From Aquanectria penicillioides (Eukaryota; Ascomycota; Sordariomycetes; Hypocreales; Nectriaceae), in the NCBI GenBank assembly GCA_003415625.1, contig PYIU01000003.1:2480001-2544000 (forward strand): 64,000 nucleotides of DNA. The letters are read 5' to 3'. Position numbers and translations under genes: made by a program. The number at the start of each line of letters is the position of its first letter. Position 1 is the stretch's first letter. The notes beneath the pieces are model-generated. The model was not told where the DNA came from. It ran no database searches and saw nothing but the letters and a program-made list of their open reading frames with translations. Below, in pieces: positions 26,331 through 36,691 of this stretch.

Positions 26331-27028
26331 CTAGTAGGGAGCGTAGCCCCGACCACGACCTCGATAACCACCCCGGTACCCTCCGCGCGGGAACGAGCCT
26401 CTACCGTGGAAGCCACGGCCGCCACGGCCACGACCACGGCCACGACTCATACCAGGGACATTGGTACGCTTGGGTGTGACCTTGATGTTGCGGCCCTTGA
26501 ACAAGCTCTCGTTGAGGACGAGTGCCTGGGCCACCAAGCTGGGCTCCGTAAACTCAACGTAGGCATAACTGGGAGTTTATGTGTTAGCGCAATCAACTCG
26601 ATGACGAAGATGACCCTGCCAAGACTAAAAGACTTACCCCTTAGGCTGACCAGTAAACTTATCCAAGAGAATGGTAACTCGGTTGATAGAACCGCAGCTT
26701 TGGAAGTGGGCTTGGATCTCCTCGGGTGACGCCGAGTAGTCCACGTTGCCAACAAAGATGCTGCGCGCATCAATCGACTCCTTGTCGTCCGCGAGATCCG
26801 CGGACTGCTGCTCGAGCGTGGCTTGCATTTCACGAAGCTTCTTGGCCTCCTCTTCCATCTCCGCCACGCGACGCTTCATGGCAGTGATCTCTTCCTATTG
26901 GCGCCTTGTCAGTTCCTTCTTTCGTCCACCTCTTTTCGCGCCTCACGCACCTCCTCGCTCGCAGTCATCTCGTTCTCCGGCTCGCGCTCGGCCGCTGGCT
27001 GCTCCTCTGGCTTGCCTGAGTCCGACAT
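26331..27028 (-). CDS. pab2: Pab2/PABPN1-type nuclear poly(A)-binding protein
   Basis: Exons 27028-26951, 26894-26638 and 26568-26331 give 190 residues. The order of parts is diagnostic: an acidic N-terminus, a coiled-coil at about 27-55 ([16 protein letters not shown]), a single RRM at about 66-141 ([27 protein letters not shown]), and an Arg/Gly-rich tail ending RGYAPY. This family binds nascent poly(A) tails in the nucleus. In fission yeast Pab2 also links the exosome to RNA decay and snoRNA maturation, and its RGG tail is arginine-methylated. Length is normal for fungal Pab2. The conserved HAPSTR1-like gene lies head-to-tail upstream on the same strand. Confident call. Confidence 0.94.
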
Positions 27029-27942
27029 ATCGATGGAACTGTGGTCGCAGAACTAGAATGTGATAAAAATTTCCTAGAGGTGAGTTAGTTGGGGTTGAGA
27101 GAGGGTCTTTGAAAAAAATGAGTTCGGGATGACAAACTGCCGCCACGTTCTGGACGGCGCGTCGCATAAACGCGGGTTGGTGTCGGGAGGGAAGGGTTTT
27201 TCCTAGGCAGGAGCAAACTCACGCCAGACTTCGCTTTAGAGCGCGACAAGGAACAAATCGTACCACACGACGCCCGGGGCCAGGATGGCAGAATAAAAAA
27301 AAACAATACAGTTGGGGATAAAAGATTGAAAATAAAATGTCAACCAGGCTGAGCTAGAGGGAACAGGTAGCTTTCGAGGAAAAGGGACCTTCCTGCAGCC
27401 TGGTGTGGGGAGCCGAGGTTGACCCGAGAGATAGCGATACTGCGCGGAGATCTTCATGCATAGACGTACATTGGGTGGGAATGCGTCAAGTTGAGTGTGT
27501 GGTAGAAAAGAGAAGTTTCAACGGCCACCGGTAAGCCACCGGCTGAAAATTAAACTTTAACGAGAGACACGTAAGATGTTAACCTTGGACGATATGGTCA
27601 TGTAATCCTCTCTTTTGCTCGTATCTCACCTTGGGTTTTAGTTCATCTGCAAGATGACGACAGAAGCTCTGAAGAAAAGGAGAAAAAAGGAGCGAAAAAA
27701 AAAAAATCTTGTTATTTGCATGCCCCAACAGTGTTACCGTTATGCCGGGGAAGACATTGGCTCGAAGTTTCAACCTAGACACCCCACAAAATGCAGTCGT
27801 TACGTCCTCCAAACGCCGCTCATGCTAAATGCTAGTCCATGCGTCCGTCCGTAATCATGCCTCATCCCATCCAGTCTATTGAATCCCGCTACCTGGTGAT
27901 AATCGTAGTCGAATAAAATGGCCCATGCTTGATCCCATCGTA
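27029..27942. other. Intergenic region, pab2 promoter
   Basis: About 0.9 kb between the 3' end of the HAPSTR1-like gene and the start codon of pab2, both minus strand. It should hold the pab2 promoter and the other gene's 3' UTR. Short A runs occur near 27697-27708 and 27293-27304. No gene is seen. Confidence 0.5.
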
Positions 27943-28704
27943 TCAAGCATGTCGGCCTCGCTTGCCTCCTCCACTGCCGAAAGGATCTTTTCCTCCAAGG
28001 CTTCCAAGGTCGAAAATTTCCTCAAAATTTAGTTTGCGCTTTGACCCAGCCCTCTGCGCAAGATGTGCTCCTGGCCTAGGCACAGGCCGATTCGTGTTGC
28101 TGTTCAAGCGAGTTTTCGATGCTCGGGTCGAGGCCAATGAAGGGCCGTCATGAGGTTTTGAGTCTGAAAGATCAAGTGTGGCGATGTTAGGATACGCGTG
28201 TGTCGATTGAAAGGTGAAAGAATCCTGAGACGGTACGATGATAGGAGTTGGCTCTTCAGCGATGGGAGGAATACTTGGGGGAGCGGAATCAGTTCGCACT
28301 TGTGTTGATAATTGCGATGCACCGTTCGTTCGCGAGAGCTCTGGGGATGAGGCGGTCTCCGCCTTTTCGATTTCGTCTTCGCTCTCGAGGCTTTGGGAAC
28401 CGCTTTCGCGTCCATCAAGCCGTTCGGTGGCCCATCGTCGAATCCTCCATCCTTCACCGTCATCGAGGCCCATGCCTGCCTTGTCCAAGAAGGTTAGGAG
28501 GTCATCCAAGCAATCTTGGTATCCATCAGCTCGGGCCTTTGACTGCGCTGAGGCTGAAGTCTTGTACAGCTTTGTTACAGAGAGCGCAGCAGCTTTGAAT
28601 ACATCAAGCAACTGTTCAGGCGATTCAGTCTGAGCAGGTTGCTTGCCTACACCAGCAGAAACGCCCCTCATCGGGTCCATTGTGGAACTTCGATCGATAA
28701 ACAA
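27943..28704 (-). CDS. Conserved protein, possibly HAPSTR1/TAPR1-like (DUF4588)
   Basis: Single exon, 253 residues. A second in-frame ATG at 28680 (MDPMRG) is an equally plausible start. The N-terminal third is helical, centred on VTKLYKTSASAQSKARADGYQDCLDDLLTFLDK. The middle is acidic, Ser/Pro-rich and probably disordered. The C-terminus is a conserved-looking tail, KRKLNFEEIFDLG followed by a Gly-rich end and KRGRHA, which could be a nuclear localisation signal. The N-terminal helix reminds me of the TAPR1-like (formerly DUF4588) family that includes human HAPSTR1/C16orf72, a partner of the ligase HUWE1 in stress responses. That assignment is from memory of the pattern and only moderate. 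The low-complexity balance, long uninterrupted frame and defined ends support it being a real gene. Confidence 0.7.
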   Translation of the reverse strand: MFIDRSSTMDPMRGVSAGVGKQPAQTESPEQLLDVFKAAALSVTKLYKTSASAQSKARADGYQDCLDDLLTFLDKAGMGLDDGEGWRIRRWATERLDGRESGSQSLESEDEIEKAETASSPELSRTNGASQLSTQVRTDSAPPSIPPIAEEPTPIIVPSQDSFTFQSTHAYPNIATLDLSDSKPHDGPSLASTRASKTRLNSNTNRPVPRPGAHLAQRAGSKRKLNFEEIFDLGSLGGKDPFGSGGGKRGRHA

Positions 28705-29622
28705 GCGTCAAGTAATGCCTAAAAAGACAATGGGTTAGTCGATGTTTGCCCTGATTTGTAGCATCCCTCTCAGGTTGGGGCTGAGGATGGATCTACTACA
28801 GGAAGAGTCATATGGACGGGGCTGTACCTTGACGAGAAGGCCGCAGGCTGCAGGAGACAGGCGAACAGCCAAAGCAAAGAGACGTACAAAAAAGAACGCG
28901 ACGCTCTCTGGAGAAGGTATCTTCTCCAAACACCTGTCGCTGGCGCAGATCAAAGGTTCGTTCAAGACGGATGGTGGTTTGACCAGTCATCCAACCCGCT
29001 GCAGCACAGAGCCTGTTGGGCGGCACTAACCGAGGGGTTGGCACGTGGGGCGGGGGCCATTTGATCACGTGATATTTACGGATGCTTTGAATGCTCACAG
29101 CCTTGACCTTTGTGGTTTCCGTTGGCCAACATCCATAGATTGTCTGCGCCTTCTCTTACGGATTTCATAGCCAGCGAAAACAGGGAGATCAGATACATTT
29201 TTTTCTTTCCATTTTCCCTTTCAAACTCCACTTTCTTTTATCTTTGTAATCTTGTACTTGTCGCAGCTCAGTGACGTCGTTGGAGTCAGCTCGGAATATC
29301 ACTTATTCCTTGCAGGGACGTGGGGCTGTTTTAGAGTCGACGACAGGGGACCACGCTGCCGCACTAGCCCCAACTTGGCCCCCTTCGACGTGCCCGTCTA
29401 GATTCCACTTGCTAACACCTTCGAAAAAACATCTACACTTCTCAGCATTGTGAGAAGGCGCAATATTCTTCAACCTCCAGCCTCGAGCTCAGATCCATCT
29501 CCGTGAACTTGCTACAACCCAGCGAATTGCTTGGTATACTCTGCGGACCGGTCTCGCCCGTCTTGGAACGCGTCTCCAAGACGCCAGTCGCGTAAAGAGG
29601 TTTATCTTACACTTCCTTCGCA
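28705..29622. promoter_or_regulatory. Divergent promoter region, HAPSTR1-like (-) and ISWI (+)
   Basis: About 0.9 kb between divergent genes. A long T/C-rich stretch at about 29198-29245 precedes the ISWI start, as is common at fungal promoters. No gene or RNA is recognised. Confidence 0.5.
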
Positions 29623-32600
29623 ATGGCGCCTCGATCTCGTGCTAGCGCCGTGGACACCGACGCGTCCATGTCTGATGCGCCTGACCATCGCCAGGTCGAG
29701 GAGATGGTGAGTTCATGCGATACTGATTGTTTTCCTCTCCGCGCTTGACGCGAGGACTGCTTTGCTGATGAACGTTTTTAGGAGGTCGATGAAACCCCGA
29801 CTACACCGACTCCGACACAAACCCTAACACCACAGCCAGCAGTGTTGTTGGCGAGCCTATAGATGGACGCAAGCGTCGCACGGAGGTAAACCAATTGCGC
29901 CGCAGCATTTTTGGCAAGAAACATGATCGCCTAGGCGAATCGAAGGTTAGCCTGACCTGGAAGTTGTCAAGGAAACAAGCTTGAATGTGTAACCTAACAG
30001 GATTTACGCAGGAGGATGATACTATCCGTCGATTCAGATATCTTCTGGGACTTACCGACCTGTTCCGTCATTTCATCGAGACAAACCCAGACCCCAAGAT
30101 CCGCGACATCATGACCGAGATCGATCGTCAGAATGCTGAATCTGCCAAGGGCAGAAAGGGCGCTGGGAGACAGGGCGGTGCTACAAGCGAGCGACGTCGA
30201 CGAACCGAAGCTGAAGAAGATGCGGAGCTTCTCAAGGATGAGAAACACGGTGGTTCGGCAGAGACCGTTTTCCGAGAGTCACCCTCCTTCATCCAAGGTA
30301 CCATGCGCGACTACCAGGTCGCTGGCCTCAATTGGTTGATTTCTCTCCACGAGAATGGAATTTCAGGCATTCTTGCCGATGAAATGGGTCTCGGAAAGAC
30401 GCTTCAAACTATTTCCTTTCTTGGATATCTCCGTCACATTGTTGATATCACCGGACCACACCTGGTTATTGTACCCAAGTCCACGCTCGATAACTGGAAG
30501 CGAGAGTTTGCCAAGTGGACACCTGAGGTGAATGTTTTGGTCCTCCAGGGCGCTAAGGAGGAGCGTCATAATCTGATCAACGAACGGCTTGTGGATGAGA
30601 AATTCGACGTTTGCATCACAAGCTACGAGATGGTCTTACGCGAAAAGGCCCATCTGAAGAAGTTTGCTTGGGAGTACATCATCATTGATGAGGTAAGTCA
30701 CTATGGATGATGGTCGTTGATTATGACATCTCTGACTTGTGCCTAGGCCCACCGAATCAAGAACGAAGAATCTTCTCTGTCCCAAGTAATCCGACTATTT
30801 ACTTCGCGAAACCGACTCCTTATTACCGGTACACCGCTACAAAACAACCTGCACGAGCTATGGGCTCTTCTTAACTTCCTTCTACCTGATGTTTTTGGTG
30901 ATTCAGAGGCCTTCGACCAGTGGTTCTCTGGCCAGGACCGCGACCAGGATACCGTTGTTCAGCAGCTCCATAGAGTCTTGCGACCTTTCCTGCTTCGACG
31001 TGTCAAGAGCGATGTGGAGAAGAGCTTGCTGCCGAAGAAAGAAGTGAATGTGTACCTGGGCATGTCCGAAATGCAGATCAAATGGTACCAAAAGATCCTT
31101 GAAAAGGATATCGATGCTGTCAACGGAGCCGGTGGAAAGCGGGAGTCTAAAACCCGTCTTCTCAACATTGTCATGCAGCTTCGAAAGTGCTGCAACCACC
31201 CGTATCTGTTTGAGGGTGCCGAGCCTGGCCCCCCATACACCACTGATGAGCATCTTGTCTACAACGCAGGCAAGATGGCTGTGCTTGACAAGCTTCTCAA
31301 GAGGCTGCAGAAGCAAGGAAGTCGAGTCCTTATCTTTTCCCAGATGAGTCGTTTGCTTGATATCCTTGAGGATTACTGCGTCTTCCGAGAGTATCAATAT
31401 TGCAGAATTGATGGTGGTACTGCCCACGAGGATCGTATCGCTGCCATTGATGAATACAACAAGCCTGGCTCGGAGAAGTTTGTTTTCTTGCTGACTACAA
31501 GAGCTGGCGGTCTGGGAATTAACCTTACTACTGCCGACATTGTTATTCTCTACGACAGCGATTGGAACCCACAGGCAGATCTCCAAGCAATGGATCGAGC
31601 TCACCGTATCGGACAGACAAAGCAGGTGGTCGTGTACAGATTCGTAACGGATAATGCCATCGAAGAAAAGGTTCTCGAGCGAGCAGCTCAAAAGCTTCGA
31701 CTTGACCAGCTCGTTATCCAGCAGGGACGTGCTCAAATCGCTGCCAAGGCTGCCGCTAATAAGGATGAGCTTTTGTCCATGATTCAGCATGGCGCTGAGA
31801 AGGTTTTCCAGTCCAAAGGACCTACTGGCAACATGGCCTCAAACGGCGCTGACATTGGGGATGACGACATCGATGATATTCTGACTCGGGGCGAGTCTCG
31901 AACTAAGGAGTTGAACGCCAAGTACGAGAAGTTGGGCATCGATGATTTGCAAAAATTCACCTCCGAATCGGCTTACGAGTGGAATGGAGAGAACTTTGCG
32001 AAGGAGAAGAAGAATATCAACATGACGTGGATCAACCCTGCCAAACGAGAACGCAAGGAGCAGTCCTACTCCATGGACAAGTATTTCCGGCAAACAATGT
32101 ATCCAAACCCCAAGGCAGATGCTAAGCCAAAGGCCCCTCGAGCTCCCAAGCAGGTTCCTGTTCACGACTATCAGTTCTATCCGGCACGGTTGCGCGATCT
32201 ACAGGACAGAGAGACCGCATTCTACAGGAAGGAAATCGGATACAAGGTTCCCCTTCCCGATGGCGATGATGAGAACTTGTCCGAGCGAGAGGCTGAACGT
32301 GCCCTCGACCAACAAGAGATTGACAACGCCACTGCCTTGACTGAGGAAGAGCGAGAGGAGAAGGAGAAGCTCTCCATGCAAGGATTTGGCGAATGGAATA
32401 AGCGAGACTTCCAACAGTTTGTCAATGGCTCTGGAAAGTATGGCCGTAACGACTTTGAGGGAATTTCCAACGAGATCGATAGCAAGGCCGCCCCTGAGAT
32501 TAAGGCTTATGCTAAGGTCTTCTGGCAACGGTACACGGAAATTTCGGACTACCCCAAGTACATCAAAACCATTGAGGATGGCGAGGAACGAACCCGACGA

Positions 32601-33223
32601 ATTGAGCATCAGCGAAAACTTCTTAGAAAGAAGATGCAGCAATATCGAGTTCCTCTGCAGCAGCTCAAGATCAACTACTCAGTGTCTACTACAAACAAAA
32701 AGGTCTACACAGAAGAGGAAGATCGGTTCTTGCTAGTCATGCTGGACAAGCACGGTATCGATTCGGAGGGTCTTTATGAAAAGATGCGAGACGGCATCCG
32801 TGATTCGCCGCTCTTCCGCTTTGACTGGTTCTTCCTGAGCCGTACTCCTATCGAGTTGTCTCGCCGTTGCAACACACTCATTACCACCATTGTGAAGGAG
32901 TTTGAAGATGTTCCCGCTCGTGGAGCTAACGGTGTGAACGGCAAGGCTAAGCGAGAACCTGATGATGAGAATGACGAGGACAGTATTCTGGGTATGGCAC
33001 CAGCCAAGAAGAAGGCGAAGAACGGTGTCAAGGTATGTTTGCGAAGCCCCGAGACCGGAAAATCATAGACTAACAACTCTTGAAGAACAAAGCACTGGAC
33101 AACGTGAAGTCTGTCAAGTCTAGCAAGGCAAGCTCAGCTGCACCCTCGCGAGCATCGAGTGTGGCTTCGACCAACTCCAACGCTGGTGGATCTACTAGGG
33201 GCAAGAAGGGCAAGAAGAAATAA
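29623..33223 (+). CDS. ISWI chromatin-remodelling ATPase, frameshifted in exon 2
   Basis: Exons 29623-29706, 29782-29945, 30012-30692, 30747-33032 and 33086-33223, about 1117 residues once one missing base is allowed for. The SNF2 ATPase has Walker [12 protein letters not shown] (K212), a DEAH box split by the third intron (E310/A311), and helicase-C motifs such as [13 protein letters not shown] and [16 protein letters not shown] and SLIDE modules follow ([25 protein letters not shown]), then a Lys/Ser-rich tail. It slides nucleosomes and sets spacing. Exon 2 starts in one frame and continues in another. The C4 run at 29795-29798 needs one more base to join DETP to [14 protein letters not shown], the normal family sequence. 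Read literally, exon 2 hits a stop after about 22 codons. No splice site rescues this, because the required frame carries TGA just upstream. An indel error is likely. Confidence 0.92.
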
Positions 33224-33776
33224 GGCGACAAAACATACCCGGGACTACAATGTAATTTGGCTCGTCACGGTTGAGGTTGGGGGGATAGATTTGGCGTTTG
33301 GTTCTAATTCAGGGTCTTTGGTAGGTGGGCATTGTTCTCTTGCAGGCTTGGTTTAATCTGGTACGATGATTAATGTACTGGGAGAGGAGCCAAGGTTGGT
33401 ACACGTCGGTAGGCAAGTTGGTAGATTCACAGGGTGCCCTCAACGGCGGCGGGTGCCGGTGGTGCAGGTGTAAACAGTTGTTAAGCATGAGAACGAGTCT
33501 AGATCTAGAAGCCCGTCTGGATTGTTTTTTCCCAATTCCGTGTGGACCCATATCGTGATTGCATAAAATAAAGCATGACTGTCTGTATGGCTGGTATTCA
33601 ACCCGATTTGGAACGTAACATATCATCCCAAGGTCGACCCTTTCCCTAAGCCATGGAGAGATGGTATGAATTACAAGCCCGTCCCTCTCCCCCTCCCCGT
33701 CCCCCTTTTGCCCTTTGAACAAAGATTTGTTGTCCCCCAACGCCGAACTATGCAAGCCCACAGGAAAAGAACGCGT
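33224..33776. other. Convergent 3' intergenic region
   Basis: About 550 bases between the 3' ends of the ISWI (+) and eIF3i (-) genes. No feature is recognised beyond a C-rich stretch near 33688-33712. Confidence 0.5.
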
Positions 33777-34996
33777 CTACTGCATTCGGTTCACTCGTTC
33801 CCTCTCGACCTCGTACATGAAATCGAAGTAACCCTTGTCGAAGTGGTGAACTCGCACGTAGCCGTCCTCTCCGCCGCTTGCGTAGCTCTTACCGGTGGGG
33901 TCGGCGGCGACGGTGTTGAGGGGACCGAAGTGGCCACGCACACGACCAATCTCGTCCTCGAAGATCTTGTGGTAGAAGCGGGCCTCGAACTTACCCTGAC
34001 GGGCCGAGGTACGGGTGACATCCATGGCGGCCTGACCACCACCGAGGATGACAAAATCCTTCTTGGGGGTAATGGTAGCGCTGTTGAGAGGAGTATCGGC
34101 TGGGTAGGTCTTGAGGACCTCGAGATCCTGGGCGGAGATGAGCTAAAGAGGGAACAGGGTCAGCACAAGAGATTTTTTCCTTCTTTCTTCTCAAAACAAG
34201 AGTTGGGTAATACCTTGGCAGTCTTGTCCTTGCAGGCAGTGATGAAATAGGTTCGGTCGGTGGACCATTGGAGATCGACGATGGGTTGGTTGAGCTCGTG
34301 GATGGGGAAGTTGTCGAGCAGGTCACCAGTCTTGGCGTCGTACTGGCTGACGCTGCCGTCCTCGTGGCCGGCAATGATGTACTTGCTGAGGTTGCTCCAG
34401 CCGGCGACAGTGGCCTTGCTCTCATCACAGACGATGGTGAGGACCTTCTCGTCGCTCTGCTCGGCATCGACGTCGGGGTTGATGTCCATAACGACGATGT
34501 TGCTGAGGTAGCCCATACGCTTCTCGGTGACGCCCAGGAGCTTGGTGCCGTCCTCATTGAACTCGACACGCTTGACAGCGGTGGGGAACTCCCAAACCTT
34601 GAGGCAGCGGCCGGTCTTGACCTCCCAGAGGCGGATGCTGTTGTCGGCGGAGCCGGAGGCGATCATGGTCGAGGTGGGGTCGACGTCGACAGTCCAGATG
34701 GCACCGACATGGCCGTGGTAAGTGCCGAGACGCTCGCCGTTATGAGAGAACCAGACACAGATCTGCTGATCCTTGGAGACAGAGAAGATCAAGTCGCCAT
34801 CGAGGTTGTATCTACGGATAGCGGGGTTAGCCGGAAGTTCGAGGGGGGTGGAGGGGACTTTGTGGGTGTGTGTGTGTTTTCAAATTGCAATCGAAAATAG
34901 GAAGCATAGGATGGTTGAACACAACGCGATCAAGAGGTCGACATACTTAATTTGGGTGAGGGCGCGTTCGTGCCCGGCAAGAAGAATGGGCCGCAT
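33777..34996 (-). CDS. tif34: Translation initiation factor eIF3 subunit I (WD40)
   Basis: Exons 34996-34947, 34811-34214 and 34142-33777 give 337 residues, the normal length for eIF3i. It opens [19 protein letters not shown] and carries WD40 repeats forming one seven-bladed propeller, for example [37 protein letters not shown] and [12 protein letters not shown]. It ends in [16 protein letters not shown], the helix that contacts eIF3b. In the cytoplasm eIF3i joins eIF3b and eIF3g in the module that promotes scanning and 40S recruitment. The third exon boundary follows KDKTAK. Well-supported call. Confidence 0.96.
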
Positions 34997-36691
34997 GATG
35001 TCGTCTTGGGTGTGGGCTGGAGGGGTCGATGGAGGAGGCAAGTTCGGGAAAGGCTGGCTATATGGCGAGGGCTTTCGCGATGGAATTTTTGGCGGTTGTG
35101 CGTTTTGGTGGGGCACAGAGTCCCCCTCTCTCCCCGCGAGATGGATGTGGGAGGACTGACATATCTCCAAAAGGGGAAAGGGCCGGTGTGGATGGCGAGG
35201 CGTGGGGCTGCAGGGTGTGGATTTTGACTTTTGCCGCCATCCATTCACAGCGAGACTGCTGCCTTGGGACAGCCATTCACATGGCAAAGTGTTGCTCAAT
35301 TGTTCTGTGTGTATCTCATGATTCGAGATTTGAGTCATCTTGAGGGATCAAACAGTCATCCAAGACGAGCATAGACATGCCATGTCCAGTAAAATTTCAA
35401 GATTTTTTTTTAAATCAATGTTCTGTTGCTCATCAATCTCTTTCCGTGACTTCTGTGACTATGGTCCCATCCTGAGGCATCAAACCACTTTCCTCTCGGA
35501 AGTTTTCTCCGAGACCAACTTGTCCCAAGCATTCGTGTAAGAGGTCGACATTGAAGCTATTCCCGAGCCCGACACAGCCTCCCCTGCTGTTGCTTGTACC
35601 ATTACTAACTATGTGAAAGTGGCCATATCAGTGGCTGACTCACACAACCCCTTTTCGACATCGCCAGCGGCACATCAACTCCATCAAGTTCAAGGTCATC
35701 TGTCTCGGGAACGATGCCCAGACAAGCATCGTAATCCGGATTGATTCTCTTGGAAGGGTGAAGGAACATCTGGCGGTTTGGGGTTCCTTCGACTGTACTA
35801 TCTCTCTTTGGAGCCAGCCATCATTGTCGATACTGTACGATATTGTGATTGTCGTTTTCAGTTTGGGATAGAGGTTTGTTTCGGAGTAAATTTTTTTTGC
35901 TCTATTCTCCCCTTTCTTCTGTTTCTCATCTCCTCGTTTGTGTTTATACGACTGCCATCTTCGAAAACGCCTCCGTTGGATACGCCGATATATCTATATA
36001 GTTTTGCAACTATACTGCTACAAACGGATTTAATAGCCTGGCTGCGTCTCTTATCCGGACCGTGTTCGTCTCCACTACCCGGACCGCGGTTTACGGGTCA
36101 AAGAGCCGCGAATGCACATAGAGAGTAAAGCGGTCCGTACGACACCACATCGACACGGCAGAGACAATGGGGATGGTGCCCCGAGTCTCTGGCGTCCCGG
36201 GAGCCAAGCTGCCGTTGCGCATTTCAATACAAACGCGATACCGGGGCGGCCGGTTATTTTGGACGAAATCGACTTGCGCCGGCCGTCGATCGCAGCCATC
36301 ACTGGCTGAGCTTACCGGACTCGGGCCCCAGTCACGGCGCCACCTATATTCTCCGGCACTTTCGCCCTCGCCCGTAGCCGCGCCCTCGCCCACACACGCC
36401 CACACAGCAACATCGGGCGACTTCCGGTTGCGCGAATCTCCTTTGTCGGCTGTGTGTACCGACCTTGATCGGACTGCCCCTCATCCTGCTTCGGCCCACC
36501 TCCCATACAACTACGACTACGACCACTCCCGCTACCACTACTACAACAACAACAATTACTACCACCCAGCTCCATCGTCTGCTGCGTTTGCTGCTGGCCC
36601 CTCCGATTTATCTCGCCCTGCTCGCCCAGTCTCTTCGGTGCTCTCATCTGCCTTGCCCCAGAGACGGCATTTGGCCTCGACAACCGCAGCC
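34997..36691. promoter_or_regulatory. Divergent promoter region and C1-THF synthase leader
   Basis: About 1.7 kb between eIF3i (-) and C1-THF synthase (+). A pyrimidine-rich tract at about 35887-35942 probably marks the start region of the latter. From an ATG at 36167 (A at -3, G at +4) the frame of C1-THF synthase is open all the way to its homology-defined start at 36692. This stretch may therefore be translated in part (see findings). Nothing else recognisable is present. Confidence 0.5.

Noticed and set aside
30903..31790. 295-codon minus-strand ORF opposite ISWI
   Set aside because: Antisense of the helicase-C and preceding coding sequence; no independent evidence of a gene.
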